A stretch of DNA of 8,886 nt from Flavobacteriales bacterium (GCA_009926905.1 RFNX01000244.1:1-8886); one strand, 5' to 3'. Shown: positions 1 through 6,343, counted from the first letter of the stretch. The notes: generated from the sequence alone by a model not told the origin. Made by a program: numbers and translations.

Positions 1-726
1 GATACATTACAATTTGAAATTTCTGAACCTAGTCAAATATTGGTTTCCTCACAAGTACAAAATGTTTTATGTTACGGAAATGCAACAGGTCAAATTCAAC
101 TCCAAGCGCAAGGTGGAAATGGAGGATATACATTTTGGATAAATGATGCAATAGGAAGTGCTGTAAATTCTAATTTAGGTGCTGGAATATATTATACTCA
201 TGTATCAGATGTATCAGGTTGTTTATCTGAAACAGAAATAATATCGATTACACAGCCAAGTTCATTAAGTCTCAATTTAAGTTCAACAAATGAAATAATT
301 GGTTTGGATGGAACAGCTACTGCAGTAGTTAGTGGTGGAACAACTCCTTATTCTTACCTTTGGAATGACCCAAATATGCAACCTGAAAACATGGCTGTTT
401 ATCTAAATAGCGGTTGGTACACAGTTGTTGTTACAGATGCAAATAATTGTCAAATTTCCGATTCTGTTTTTGTGGATGTAACGGCTGATTTATTAGAAAA
501 TCAAGTAAATACATTCTTAATTTATCCAAATCCTGCAAAAGAAAACATTCAAATAGTAGGCGAAGGAAAGTTCATTAGAATTAGAGATATTCATGGAAAA
601 TTAATTAGAGAAATGTCTTTTTCTAACCTTGTAAATATTCAAAATCTTTGTTCTGGAATTTACACGCTTGAAATTGAATCAGGTGCTAGTTTGGTTAAAT
701 ACGTAAGATTTTCTAAGGTTGAATAA
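1..726 (+). CDS. Secreted SprB-repeat-like protein with T9SS type A sorting domain (5' end outside window)
   Basis: The reading frame is open from base 1, so this is the C-terminal 241 residues of a larger protein; the TTG at 40 is not a credible start. Two immunoglobulin-like repeats of about 70 residues follow each other. Each has the SprB-like pattern of an early beta strand, a Gly-Gly-Thr/Asn turn before an aromatic (GGNGGYTFW, then GGTTPYSYLW) and a closing V-(S/T)-D-x-x-x-C segment (VSDVSGC, VTDANNC). The last 75 or so residues form a T9SS type A sorting domain: IYPNPA, a short GEGKFIRIRDIHGK core and a GIYTLEI strand. The protein should be exported across the outer membrane by the type IX system and attached to or released from the surface. 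Its specific role, for example adhesin or gliding-associated, cannot be told from this fragment. No convincing terminator follows. The family call is firm and the function unknown. Confidence 0.85.
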   Translation, partial: DTLQFEISEPSQILVSSQVQNVLCYGNATGQIQLQAQGGNGGYTFWINDAIGSAVNSNLGAGIYYTHVSDVSGCLSETEIISITQPSSLSLNLSSTNEIIGLDGTATAVVSGGTTPYSYLWNDPNMQPENMAVYLNSGWYTVVVTDANNCQISDSVFVDVTADLLENQVNTFLIYPNPAKENIQIVGEGKFIRIRDIHGKLIREMSFSNLVNIQNLCSGIYTLEIESGASLVKYVRFSKVE

Positions 727-797
727 CTTGTTTTATTTAAGTTTTCTTTATTATATGTCAATAGGTGCTTTTGTAATTCAAATGAAAAATAATACTA

Positions 798-840
798 TTC
801 TAGATGTTCTAGCGAAAGTTTTACTTTTTTACAACATCTA
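798..840. repeat. Nested inverted repeats upstream of the ECF sigma gene
   Basis: A perfect 8-base inverted repeat (TAGATGTT at 801-808, AACATCTA at 833-840) lies 24 bases apart, and its right arm ends 7 bases before the TTG start of the sigma gene. Overlapping its left arm is a compact palindrome, CTAGA-TGT-TCTAG (800-812), and TTCTAG occurs twice (798-803, 807-812). It could be an operator, part of an ECF-type promoter, or an mRNA hairpin near the start codon. The repeats are seen directly; the role is inference. Confidence 0.4.
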
Positions 841-847
841 AATAAAC

Positions 848-1408
848 TTGAACGAAGAAATAGACATAATAGCACTTCAAAAAGGAGATGAAAAGGCATA
901 CCAAGATTTGGTGAAGGTATTTTCTAAACCCATTTTCAATACCTGTTTTTATATCCTTCAAAATCGCGAAGAAGCGGAAGATGTTACACAAGATGTTTTC
1001 GTAATTGTTTATCAATCCATTTCATTTTTCAAAGGAGATTCAAAATTGTCCACTTGGATTTATCGCATTGCTATCAATAAGTGTCAAGAATTACTTCGAT
1101 ACAAAAAAAGAAAGAAACGTTTCGGAATTCATATCCCAATTTTTGGTTCCTCGATAGAAATTAAAGCAGAAGCACCGGATGAAATTTTACACCAAGAGGA
1201 ACGTAAAAAGATATTTTATTCAGCAATTTCGAAACTTCCAGAAAACCAACAAATCGCTTATACACTTTACAATATGGAAGAATTAAGTTATCACGAAATC
1301 GCAGAAGCAATGAATTTATCTCTTTCCGCAATTGAATCATTAATTTTTAGATCCAAACAGAATTTAAGAAAGCTTCTTGCAGAATATTATGAAATTAATG
1401 AGCAGTAA
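848..1408 (+). CDS. ECF-family RNA polymerase sigma factor
   Basis: A 186-residue sigma-70 factor of the extracytoplasmic-function class, the usual length for the family. Region 2 covers about residues 15-85, with the core-binding and -10 recognition stretch DVTQDVFVIVYQ (46-57) and the segment STWIYRIAINK (68-78). A basic linker (YKKRKKR) separates it from region 4 at about 117-177, where LPENQQIAY and the helix-turn-helix LSYHEIAEAMNLSLSAIES would read the -35 element. The start is TTG at 848: an in-frame TAA sits at 839-841 and the first internal Met is residue 143, so TTG is the only start giving a full region 2. It is the first gene of a cluster encoding a short membrane protein, a periplasmic sensor-like protein and an MbnP/MbnH pair. 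It probably drives that cluster, including itself, when released from membrane sequestration. No obvious housekeeping promoter was found; nested inverted repeats lie just upstream. Confidence 0.93.
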   Translation: MNEEIDIIALQKGDEKAYQDLVKVFSKPIFNTCFYILQNREEAEDVTQDVFVIVYQSISFFKGDSKLSTWIYRIAINKCQELLRYKKRKKRFGIHIPIFGSSIEIKAEAPDEILHQEERKKIFYSAISKLPENQQIAYTLYNMEELSYHEIAEAMNLSLSAIESLIFRSKQNLRKLLAEYYEINEQ

Positions 1409-1445
1409 CACAAGAAAATATAAAAAACTTCATCAAATAAATATC

Positions 1446-1712
1446 ATGGAAGATAAAGAACATTTTTTTCAAATAATAGACAAAAAATTTACACATCGAC
1501 TGGAAGTACCTGACGAACTTCAAAAGAAATTAATGTCTATACCATTTCAAGTGAAACAACAGAAAAATTACACCTGGATGGTTGCAGCAAGTTTACTATT
1601 TCTTATTAGTGTAAATATTTTTGCAATTAAAAACAACAATTATCAATCAAAAAAACAATACATCGAAAGTCAATACAATTTTGACTTAGACAACTCCAAC
1701 AGTTATGAATAA
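1446..1712 (+). CDS. Short single-pass membrane protein, candidate anti-sigma factor
   Basis: An 88-residue protein if read from ATG 1446. The frame is open further up and could start at ATG 1398, overlapping the sigma gene by 11 bases, but the 1446 start gives a more typical N-terminus (MEDKEHFFQIID). About 42 charged cytoplasmic residues containing a helical VPDELQKKLMSIP segment precede one membrane helix at about 43-62 (WMVAASLLFLISVNIFAI), followed by a 26-residue periplasmic tail. It has no zinc-binding HxxxCxxC motif and is far shorter than classical FecR or RseA types. Its size, topology and position, between an ECF sigma gene and a CnrX-like sensor, match CnrY-like minimal anti-sigma factors. 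The role therefore rests on context, not on sequence similarity I can confirm. Its last 8 bases overlap the next gene, implying coupled translation. Confidence 0.65.
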   Translation: MEDKEHFFQIIDKKFTHRLEVPDELQKKLMSIPFQVKQQKNYTWMVAASLLFLISVNIFAIKNNNYQSKKQYIESQYNFDLDNSNSYE

Positions 1713-2148
1713 AAAACTAACTCGTTTCATTATTTTAGCGCTTGTAATTATGAACGTTACGAGCCTATTTTTTCTTTTTCGCCCGCATCATAGACACTTT
1801 GGGAAACATCCTCCGAGTCTGATTGATGTCTTAGACATTGAAGGTGACAATGTTGCAAAAATCAGAAAATTAGAAAACAAACATTTCGATTCCAAAAGAA
1901 AAATAATGGACGAAATTCGAAGTACGAAAAGAAAAGTATATACGCTCATTTCAAAGAAGTACAAAAGGGAAACATTAGATTCTTTGTTTTCAGTTATGAA
2001 TAGCAATCAGTATCAAAACGAACTGATGACTTTTAAGTATTTTGAAGAAATTCGTTTACTTGTTCCAAAAAACAAACAAATAGAGCTGGATGAATTCATC
2101 AATCATGTAATTGTTAATCAACCTGGACCTCCCCCACCACGTAGATGA
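1705..2148 (+). CDS. Membrane-anchored periplasmic CnrX/CpxP-like (Spy-type) metal sensor
   Basis: 147 residues. An N-terminal uncleaved anchor (about 5-25, FIILALVIMNVTSLFFLF) is followed directly by a His cluster, RPHHRHFGKH (His28, 29, 31, 35). A charged all-helical periplasmic domain follows: helix 1 at about 45-90 with heptad-like EGDNVAKIRKLENKHFDSKR, then a turn and a second helical stretch to about 137. The tail is NQPGPPPPRR. This is the helical-hairpin architecture of the CpxP/Spy/CnrX 'periplasmic heavy-metal sensor' group. In CnrX of Cupriavidus such a protein binds Ni/Co through His and controls the anti-sigma factor CnrY. The position after an ECF sigma and a one-helix membrane protein fits that role. 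Which metal is sensed cannot be read; the downstream MbnP/MbnH pair suggests copper. It overlaps its upstream neighbour by 8 bases and its downstream neighbour by 4 (ATGA). Confidence 0.7.
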   Translation: MNKKLTRFIILALVIMNVTSLFFLFRPHHRHFGKHPPSLIDVLDIEGDNVAKIRKLENKHFDSKRKIMDEIRSTKRKVYTLISKKYKRETLDSLFSVMNSNQYQNELMTFKYFEEIRLLVPKNKQIELDEFINHVIVNQPGPPPPRR

Positions 2149-2801
2149 AAATAATTCTATTCGTTCTATTTTTTCTATCATTCATAAAGGTTTCAGTTGC
2201 ACAATTGCAATTTGAATTCACGTGGAAAGGAAAAAGAATTGAATTAGAAAAAGTTTATCTATTTGCAAATAACGACAGCATTCAATTTTCTGAGTTAAAA
2301 TGTTATTTGTCCAACATTAGCTTGATTGACCAAAAAAACAAAGTTTCAACTATCGCTCCCTCCTATTTTCTTATTGATTTAGAAGATTCCAATTCGCTCG
2401 TGTTAAATTCTGCGTTGGATATTTCAAAATACAGAAGAATTACTTTGATTTTTGGATTAGATAGTTCTGTTAACAATTCAGGAAATATCGAAGGAGTACT
2501 CGATCCTATTCACGGAATGTATTGGGCTTGGAACAGTGGCTACATTCATTCGAAAATTAGTGGGAAAAGCAATCGTGTCCCAACGAAAAAGCAAGAATTT
2601 GAATTTCATATTGGTGGCTTTCGAGCGCCAAACCAAACGTATTTCAATTTTGAACTTCCAATTTCGGGAAATAATATACAATTGGAATTAGCGCCATTTT
2701 TTGATAACTTAGACCTGAAAAACGAAAATCAATTAATGATTCCAGGTAAAAAAGCACACGACTTCGCAAAATCACTTACTGCATTAATTTCAATTAAATG
2801 A
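2145..2801 (+). CDS. MbnP-family copper-binding-type periplasmic protein
   Basis: 218 residues with a Sec signal peptide (residues 1-19, cut after VSVA). The mature part shows the hallmarks of the MbnP family: an opening FEFTWKG strand, ELKCYLSNISLI (50-61), SYFLIDLED (73-81), FGLDSSVNNSG (103-113), the signature DPIHGMYWAWNSGYIH (120-135) and FHIGGFRAPN (154-163). In the methanotroph Methylosinus, MbnP is oxidised by its di-haem partner MbnH, which converts one tryptophan to kynurenine and so completes a copper site. Trp127 and Trp129 in the signature are the natural candidates here (inference). No lipoprotein Cys is present, so it is probably soluble in the periplasm. It overlaps the upstream sensor gene and the downstream di-haem gene by 4 bases each, as expected for a translationally coupled pair. 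The family assignment is strong; copper binding here is inferred. Confidence 0.85.
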   Translation: MKIILFVLFFLSFIKVSVAQLQFEFTWKGKRIELEKVYLFANNDSIQFSELKCYLSNISLIDQKNKVSTIAPSYFLIDLEDSNSLVLNSALDISKYRRITLIFGLDSSVNNSGNIEGVLDPIHGMYWAWNSGYIHSKISGKSNRVPTKKQEFEFHIGGFRAPNQTYFNFELPISGNNIQLELAPFFDNLDLKNENQLMIPGKKAHDFAKSLTALISIK

Positions 2802-3826
2802 AAAAGATAAAGTTGGTTTTATCCGTGGGAATTATTCTACTTTTTTTAAGTTTCAATATCAAAGAAGGAAATCCATTTTACATTCCTGAAAATTGGCCAA
2901 AACCTTTTTATAATTTCGAAGATAATCAACTTACACGAGATAAATTTGAATTAGGAAGGACTCTGTTTTACGACGAAACACTTTCCCGAGATAGCACTAT
3001 TTCTTGTGCTTCATGTCATTTACAATATTCTGGTTTTACACATATCGACCATGCTCTTAGCCATGGAATTGATGGTGAAATAGGAAACAGAAATTCTCCT
3101 GTACTAATCAATCTAGCTTGGAATTCTTTTTTTCATTGGGACGGTGGTGTCAATAATTTAGACAAACAAGCCATCAATCCATTGATACATCCCAAAGAAA
3201 TGGGAAATAATTTACCTGAAGTAATTCGAAGATTAAACAATTCAAAGTTTTACAAAAAACGATTTTTAAGTGCTTTTGGAGATTCGGTTATTTCTACCTC
3301 TAACCTACTGCATGCATTATCAAATTTCACCTTAGCATTGGTTTCAGCAAATTCGAAATATGATTTAATGAAACGAGGAGTTGCAGGAAGTGAATTCACA
3401 GATCAAGAAAAAAGTGGCTATCAGTTATTTTTAAAAAATTGCAACAGTTGCCACACCGAACCTCTTTTTCATTCAAATGCGTTTAAAAGAAATGGTTTAA
3501 AAATCGATGAGGAATTAAAAGACATTGGAAGAATGGCAATCACTCAACGAAAAAGTGATTCTATGCTTTTTAAAGTCCCTACTTTGCGAAACATTGAATT
3601 TAGTTTTCCATATATGCACGATGGTCGTTTTAATAAATTGAAAGAAGTTGTCGATCATTACAGTTCAATTCCAGCGCATCAATTAATCGTTAGCAAGGAG
3701 TTGAAAAAAATTAAAAAACCATTTACTGATCAGCAAAAAAAAGACCTTATTGCTTTCTTAAAGACCCTGAGCGACAAACAATTTCTTTACAATAAAGATT
3801 TTATGTTCCAAAGAAATGAACGTTAA
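2798..3826 (+). CDS. Di-haem MbnH / cytochrome c peroxidase (CcpA-MauG superfamily) protein
   Basis: 342 residues with an N-terminal signal or anchor (KLVLSVGIILLFLSF). There are two c-type haem sites, CASCH (Cys70, Cys73, His74) and CNSCH (Cys215, Cys218, His219), in the spacing of the bacterial cytochrome c peroxidase/MauG superfamily. Other family blocks are FELGRTLFYDETLSRD (50-65), GNRNSPVLINL (96-106), FHWDGG (112-117) and HPKEMGN (131-137), then KVPTLRNIEFSFPYMHDG (259-276). By family comparison, Trp114 corresponds to the tryptophan bridging the two haems and Glu134 to the catalytic acid; both assignments are inferred. Because it overlaps the MbnP gene by 4 bases, an MbnH-type role (oxidising a Trp of MbnP to kynurenine) is more likely than peroxide detoxification. 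A conventional peroxidase remains possible. It acts in the periplasm and needs the cytochrome c maturation machinery, which is not in this window. Confidence 0.88.
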   Translation: MKKIKLVLSVGIILLFLSFNIKEGNPFYIPENWPKPFYNFEDNQLTRDKFELGRTLFYDETLSRDSTISCASCHLQYSGFTHIDHALSHGIDGEIGNRNSPVLINLAWNSFFHWDGGVNNLDKQAINPLIHPKEMGNNLPEVIRRLNNSKFYKKRFLSAFGDSVISTSNLLHALSNFTLALVSANSKYDLMKRGVAGSEFTDQEKSGYQLFLKNCNSCHTEPLFHSNAFKRNGLKIDEELKDIGRMAITQRKSDSMLFKVPTLRNIEFSFPYMHDGRFNKLKEVVDHYSSIPAHQLIVSKELKKIKKPFTDQQKKDLIAFLKTLSDKQFLYNKDFMFQRNER

Positions 3827-3876
3827 CACAAGTTTTCAAAAATAAAACACACTAACTTTAAACTAAACCTCTATTT

Positions 3877-5241
3877 ATGAAAAAAACGATGATAGTGGCA
3901 GCTTTGTTCTTATCAGGACTAAGTAACGCACAAACAAACCCAGCCATAAGTTCTTGGTTGAGAAATACAAATGGCACAACCGGAAGACATTATGTTTCTG
4001 GGAATTCAACAGCAATTAACGATGCTGATTTAGTGAATGTACAAACGGTACAATATTCTGGAAGTTGGGTTTATGTTACAACAACAGGTGTACCTTCTTA
4101 TATTACTGGACCTTTTTTAGATGGAAATCCATCCGTTACAACGAATCAAAATGCAATTTTTAAAATTCCGTTAAGTCCGTCTCAAAATACGGGTGCAGCA
4201 ACTGCAACTTCAGGAGGGAATATTGGAATTTTCATCAATGGTGTTGCCATGTTTGACTATAGAGACGGTGTTGCTTGGAATTCAACGACAAGTGCATTAT
4301 GTGGTGGATTACCTGGTATGTCACCTTGTCCTGGTGGGCCTACAGCAACTCAAGCTTGGAATAGAGATGCAGTTGTAGCTGAAAGAATTGGTTTTGACTG
4401 TGCCAAAGGACATCCAGCACAAGGAAATTATCATCATCACCAAAATCCAAGTGCTTACAAATTGGATTTAAACGTAATTTCAACTGTTTGTGACATTTAC
4501 GATGCTGATGGACTTTATGCAATTGATTCAACCGTTCATTCTCCTTTGATTGGATACGCTTATGATGGATTTCCGGTTTATGGAGCTTATGGTTACAAAA
4601 ACGCAGATGGAACGGGTGGAATTGTTCGCATTAAATCTGGTTACCAATACAGAAATATCACTACACGTACAACTTCTCCAACAGGAGCAACAGTTAGTTC
4701 TGGTCCAAATGTGAGCACAACTTATCCATTAGGATATTTTAAAGAAGATTATGAATTCATTAGCCACGCTGGTCAAGCTGATTTTTTGGATGTTCACAAC
4801 GGCCGTTTTTGTGTTACACCAGAATATCCAAATGGAATTTATTGCTATTTTGCTACTGTTGACGCCAATTGGAATTCAGCATATCCTTACCTTGTTGGGC
4901 CAACGTATTATGGAAACAAAACCGCTACTAAAGTGACAAGCATTACAGAAACAGTTACTACTTACAATTCAAGCACAACAGAACTTAACGAGAACCTTAC
5001 GATTGACAAAATCAATGTTTATCCAAATCCGAGTAATGATATTTTAATGGTTCAAATAAGTGACTTGTTAAAACAAGATTTAGAATTAACGTTAATTGAT
5101 GCAGCTGGAAGAGTAGTAGCAAAAAGAACAATTTTTCAAGGTAGCACGATTGCTTATTTTGATGTTTCTACACTTTACAAAGGAATATACTTCTTAAAAA
5201 CCAATAATGGTCAAGTTTTGGAAGTTTCAATCAATGACTAA
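3877..5241 (+). CDS. Secreted YHYH-domain protein with T9SS type A sorting domain
   Basis: 454 residues. A signal peptide (about 1-18, cut after SNA) leads into a YHYH domain covering about 30-345. Its name-giving motif reads GHPAQGNYHHHQNP (178-191), with His at the third position where Tyr is usual. Further family blocks are GYAYDGFPVYGAYGY (226-240) and the NGRFCVTPEYPNGIYCYF stretch (308-325). Six cysteines (142, 151, 175, 205, 312, 323) may form disulfides. A Ser/Thr-rich linker (about 350-375) joins a T9SS type A sorting domain with INVYPNPSNDIL (379-390) and GIYFLKTNNG (436-445). The protein should be exported past the outer membrane. The biochemical role of YHYH domains is not established; the His-rich motif and the MbnP/MbnH neighbours suggest metal binding. 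The 50-base gap to the previous gene contains TAACTTTA (3853-3860), one base off the TAnnTTTG box but with no good TTG partner, so a private promoter is possible yet weak. Confidence 0.87.
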   Translation: MKKTMIVAALFLSGLSNAQTNPAISSWLRNTNGTTGRHYVSGNSTAINDADLVNVQTVQYSGSWVYVTTTGVPSYITGPFLDGNPSVTTNQNAIFKIPLSPSQNTGAATATSGGNIGIFINGVAMFDYRDGVAWNSTTSALCGGLPGMSPCPGGPTATQAWNRDAVVAERIGFDCAKGHPAQGNYHHHQNPSAYKLDLNVISTVCDIYDADGLYAIDSTVHSPLIGYAYDGFPVYGAYGYKNADGTGGIVRIKSGYQYRNITTRTTSPTGATVSSGPNVSTTYPLGYFKEDYEFISHAGQADFLDVHNGRFCVTPEYPNGIYCYFATVDANWNSAYPYLVGPTYYGNKTATKVTSITETVTTYNSSTTELNENLTIDKINVYPNPSNDILMVQISDLLKQDLELTLIDAAGRVVAKRTIFQGSTIAYFDVSTLYKGIYFLKTNNGQVLEVSIND

Positions 5242-5265
5242 AAGTCGATAGTTATTACTAAAAAC

Positions 5266-5302
5266 GAAAGTGCTTGTCTCAAAAAGGCAAGCATTTTTTT
5301 TT
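5266..5302 (+). terminator. Rho-independent terminator of the sigma-MbnP-MbnH-YHYH cluster
   Basis: The hairpin TGCTTGTC (5271-5278) / GGCAAGCA (5286-5293) has a 7-base loop, one G-U pair, A-U extensions below, and nine T directly after it (5294-5302). It lies 29 bases past the YHYH stop codon and closes the plus-strand unit. Confidence 0.9.
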
Positions 5303-5353
5303 GATATTCAAAGAAAACATCCAAATATTCATTCATTTAATCACTATATTCAT

Positions 5354-5389
5354 TTGACTGATCATGTTTGGATTAGAGTATTAATTTTG
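5354..5389 (+). promoter_or_regulatory. Bacteroidota-type promoter for the structured RNA
   Basis: TAATTTTG at 5382-5389 matches the Bacteroidota -7 consensus TAnnTTTG perfectly. A TTG (5354-5356, within TTTGAC) lies 25 bases upstream, slightly wider than the usual 17-23. Transcription would begin near 5394. A 10-base inverted repeat (5319-5328 / 5364-5373, one G-U) brackets the TTG element and might bind a regulator. Confidence 0.55.
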
Positions 5390-5393
5390 GTTA

Positions 5394-5593
5394 TAGAAAT
5401 AAGGAGAGATACAGGTTCCTTCTTATAAGTAAAGTTGACAACTGCTTGGAGAGGCAGTTCATTTTCTAGTTTGATAAGAGTTTAATAGTTTCAGTCAACA
5501 TTAATTATTTATAAGAAGTTCCTGTTCCTTAGTTAAAAAAGAACCACTCAGACAACTAGTCTACTACTGTAAAGGGCTTAAAGCCCTTTTTTT
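5394..5593 (+). ncRNA. Candidate structured RNA, 6S-like (SsrS / 6S-Flavo type)
   Basis: No protein is encoded here, but the region folds into one long imperfect rod. Stepping inward, the pairs are TAAGGA 5400-5405 with TCCTTA 5526-5531; ACAGG 5411-5415 with CCTGT 5521-5525; CTTCTTATAA 5419-5428 with TTATAAGAAG 5509-5518; and GTTGAC 5434-5439 with GTCAAC 5494-5499. A side hairpin AACTGC 5440-5445 / GCAGTT 5454-5459 and a large open stretch (5460-5493) sit inside. A consensus promoter box ends at 5389 and a terminator lies at 5571-5593, giving a transcript of about 200 nt. Size, rod shape, internal bubble and side hairpin resemble 6S RNA, which traps RNA polymerase by mimicking an open promoter; a flavobacterial 6S family is known. 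I cannot confirm the family by alignment. It lacks a tmRNA-type CCA end and the RNase P core motifs. A mobile imperfect palindrome is the main alternative. Confidence 0.6.
5571..5593 (+). terminator. Rho-independent terminator of the structured RNA
   Basis: AAAGGGC (5571-5577) pairs with GCCCTTT (5583-5589) around a 5-base loop, and the T run extends to 5593. The T tract is on the plus strand; on the minus strand only three T follow the stem. It therefore suits a plus-strand transcript best, though it may also slow transcripts of the convergent hydrolase gene. Confidence 0.82.
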
Positions 5594-5598
5594 ATGCC

Positions 5599-6339
5599 TT
5601 ACTTTTTGATTTCATACAGTACCGGTCTGCTCGGACTTGCATCATTTTCGAATGGAGCCATTTGCATTTCAAGAATGTACAATCCATCTTCGATTTCATC
5701 TTTTACATAAATCAATTCCGTAATCGTTTTGTCGTTTGGATTTTCAGGAACGTTCCAATACGAGTGATGAAACGCCAGTTTACCTTCATCAGATTCTCTA
5801 TCAACAGAAGGCATATCAACTAATAAGTGCTGAATTTGATGCTTTTCAATGATTTCCATTACGGATAAATCCAGATAAGGTGGATTCGTATCTGAGTAGT
5901 TTTTAGAAGTTTTACTATGCTCGTTCGGAAGCGTTCGAATAATCAAAGCTTCGATAGGTGAATCATCTAATTTCTCTTCCAATAAACTTTTTGTAATCAA
6001 TTCATCGCCATTTTCTAAAATTTCAGGTTGAACCGAAACCAATCGTGCTTTGAAAAAATAAGTGCGTAATTTCTGATTCACAGAAACCACCTCTGGCGTA
6101 ATGTGGCCGTGACATTCCGTATGCGTTCCATGCCCATGTGGATTGAAAAATACATCACGAAAGTTCACTCCTCCACCCTCTTCTACACTTCCAATGAAAC
6201 CATTGGCACGTACAGGCTCAAAAGTTGGAGGATTCACGTACCAAGCTCTTAAATTTCCTTCTCCAGCTTGCAAACCTATGGAAAGATCCAAAGGTTGGTT
6301 GGTGTCAATGTATTCGTTTTCGTTTAAATAAAGTCGCAT
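5599..6339 (-). CDS. Cyclase / kynurenine-formamidase superfamily metal-dependent hydrolase
   Basis: 246 residues, a usual length for the cyclase superfamily (which includes KynB arylformamidases), with no signal peptide, so cytoplasmic. The metal-site block is NPHGHGTHTECHGHI (66-80). The family pattern H-x-G-T-H-x-D-x-P-x-H reads G-H-G-T-H-T-E-C-H-G-H here: the first His is shifted (His68 or His70), Asp is Glu75 and Pro is His77, while His73 and His79 are kept. Later blocks LIIRTLPN, LLVDMPSVDRESDEG and FHHSYWNVPE correspond to the second half of the family fold. These are hydrolases or cyclases acting on amide, lactone or similar bonds using bound metal. The substrate cannot be told, and the diverged block argues against assuming formylkynurenine. 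The gene has its own promoter 4 bases before the ATG and runs towards the structured RNA. Confidence 0.82.
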   Translation of the reverse strand: MRLYLNENEYIDTNQPLDLSIGLQAGEGNLRAWYVNPPTFEPVRANGFIGSVEEGGGVNFRDVFFNPHGHGTHTECHGHITPEVVSVNQKLRTYFFKARLVSVQPEILENGDELITKSLLEEKLDDSPIEALIIRTLPNEHSKTSKNYSDTNPPYLDLSVMEIIEKHQIQHLLVDMPSVDRESDEGKLAFHHSYWNVPENPNDKTITELIYVKDEIEDGLYILEMQMAPFENDASPSRPVLYEIKK

Positions 6340-6343
6340 GAAT

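Noticed and set aside
725..750. Possible terminator after the first gene (AACTT...AAGTT followed by T-rich sequence)
   Set aside because: The stem is only 5-6 bp, almost all A-U, with a broken T run; such matches are expected by chance in sequence this AT-rich.
766..829. TGCTTTTG (766-773) and TACTTTTT (822-829) as promoters for the sigma gene
   Set aside because: Each is one base off TAnnTTTG and neither has a TTG at suitable spacing upstream.
821..1015. Minus-strand open frame opposite the sigma gene, and similar ones inside the YHYH, hydrolase and glyS genes
   Set aside because: They lie wholly or mostly opposite or within well-supported genes, lack recognisable domains and look like shadows of those genes.
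5394..5593. tmRNA, RNase P RNA, SRP RNA or riboswitch as explanation of the structured region
   Set aside because: There is no CCA-ended tRNA-like part, no GAGGAAAGTCC-type RNase P core and no SRP tetraloop domain, and no gene follows on the same strand for a riboswitch to control before the terminator.
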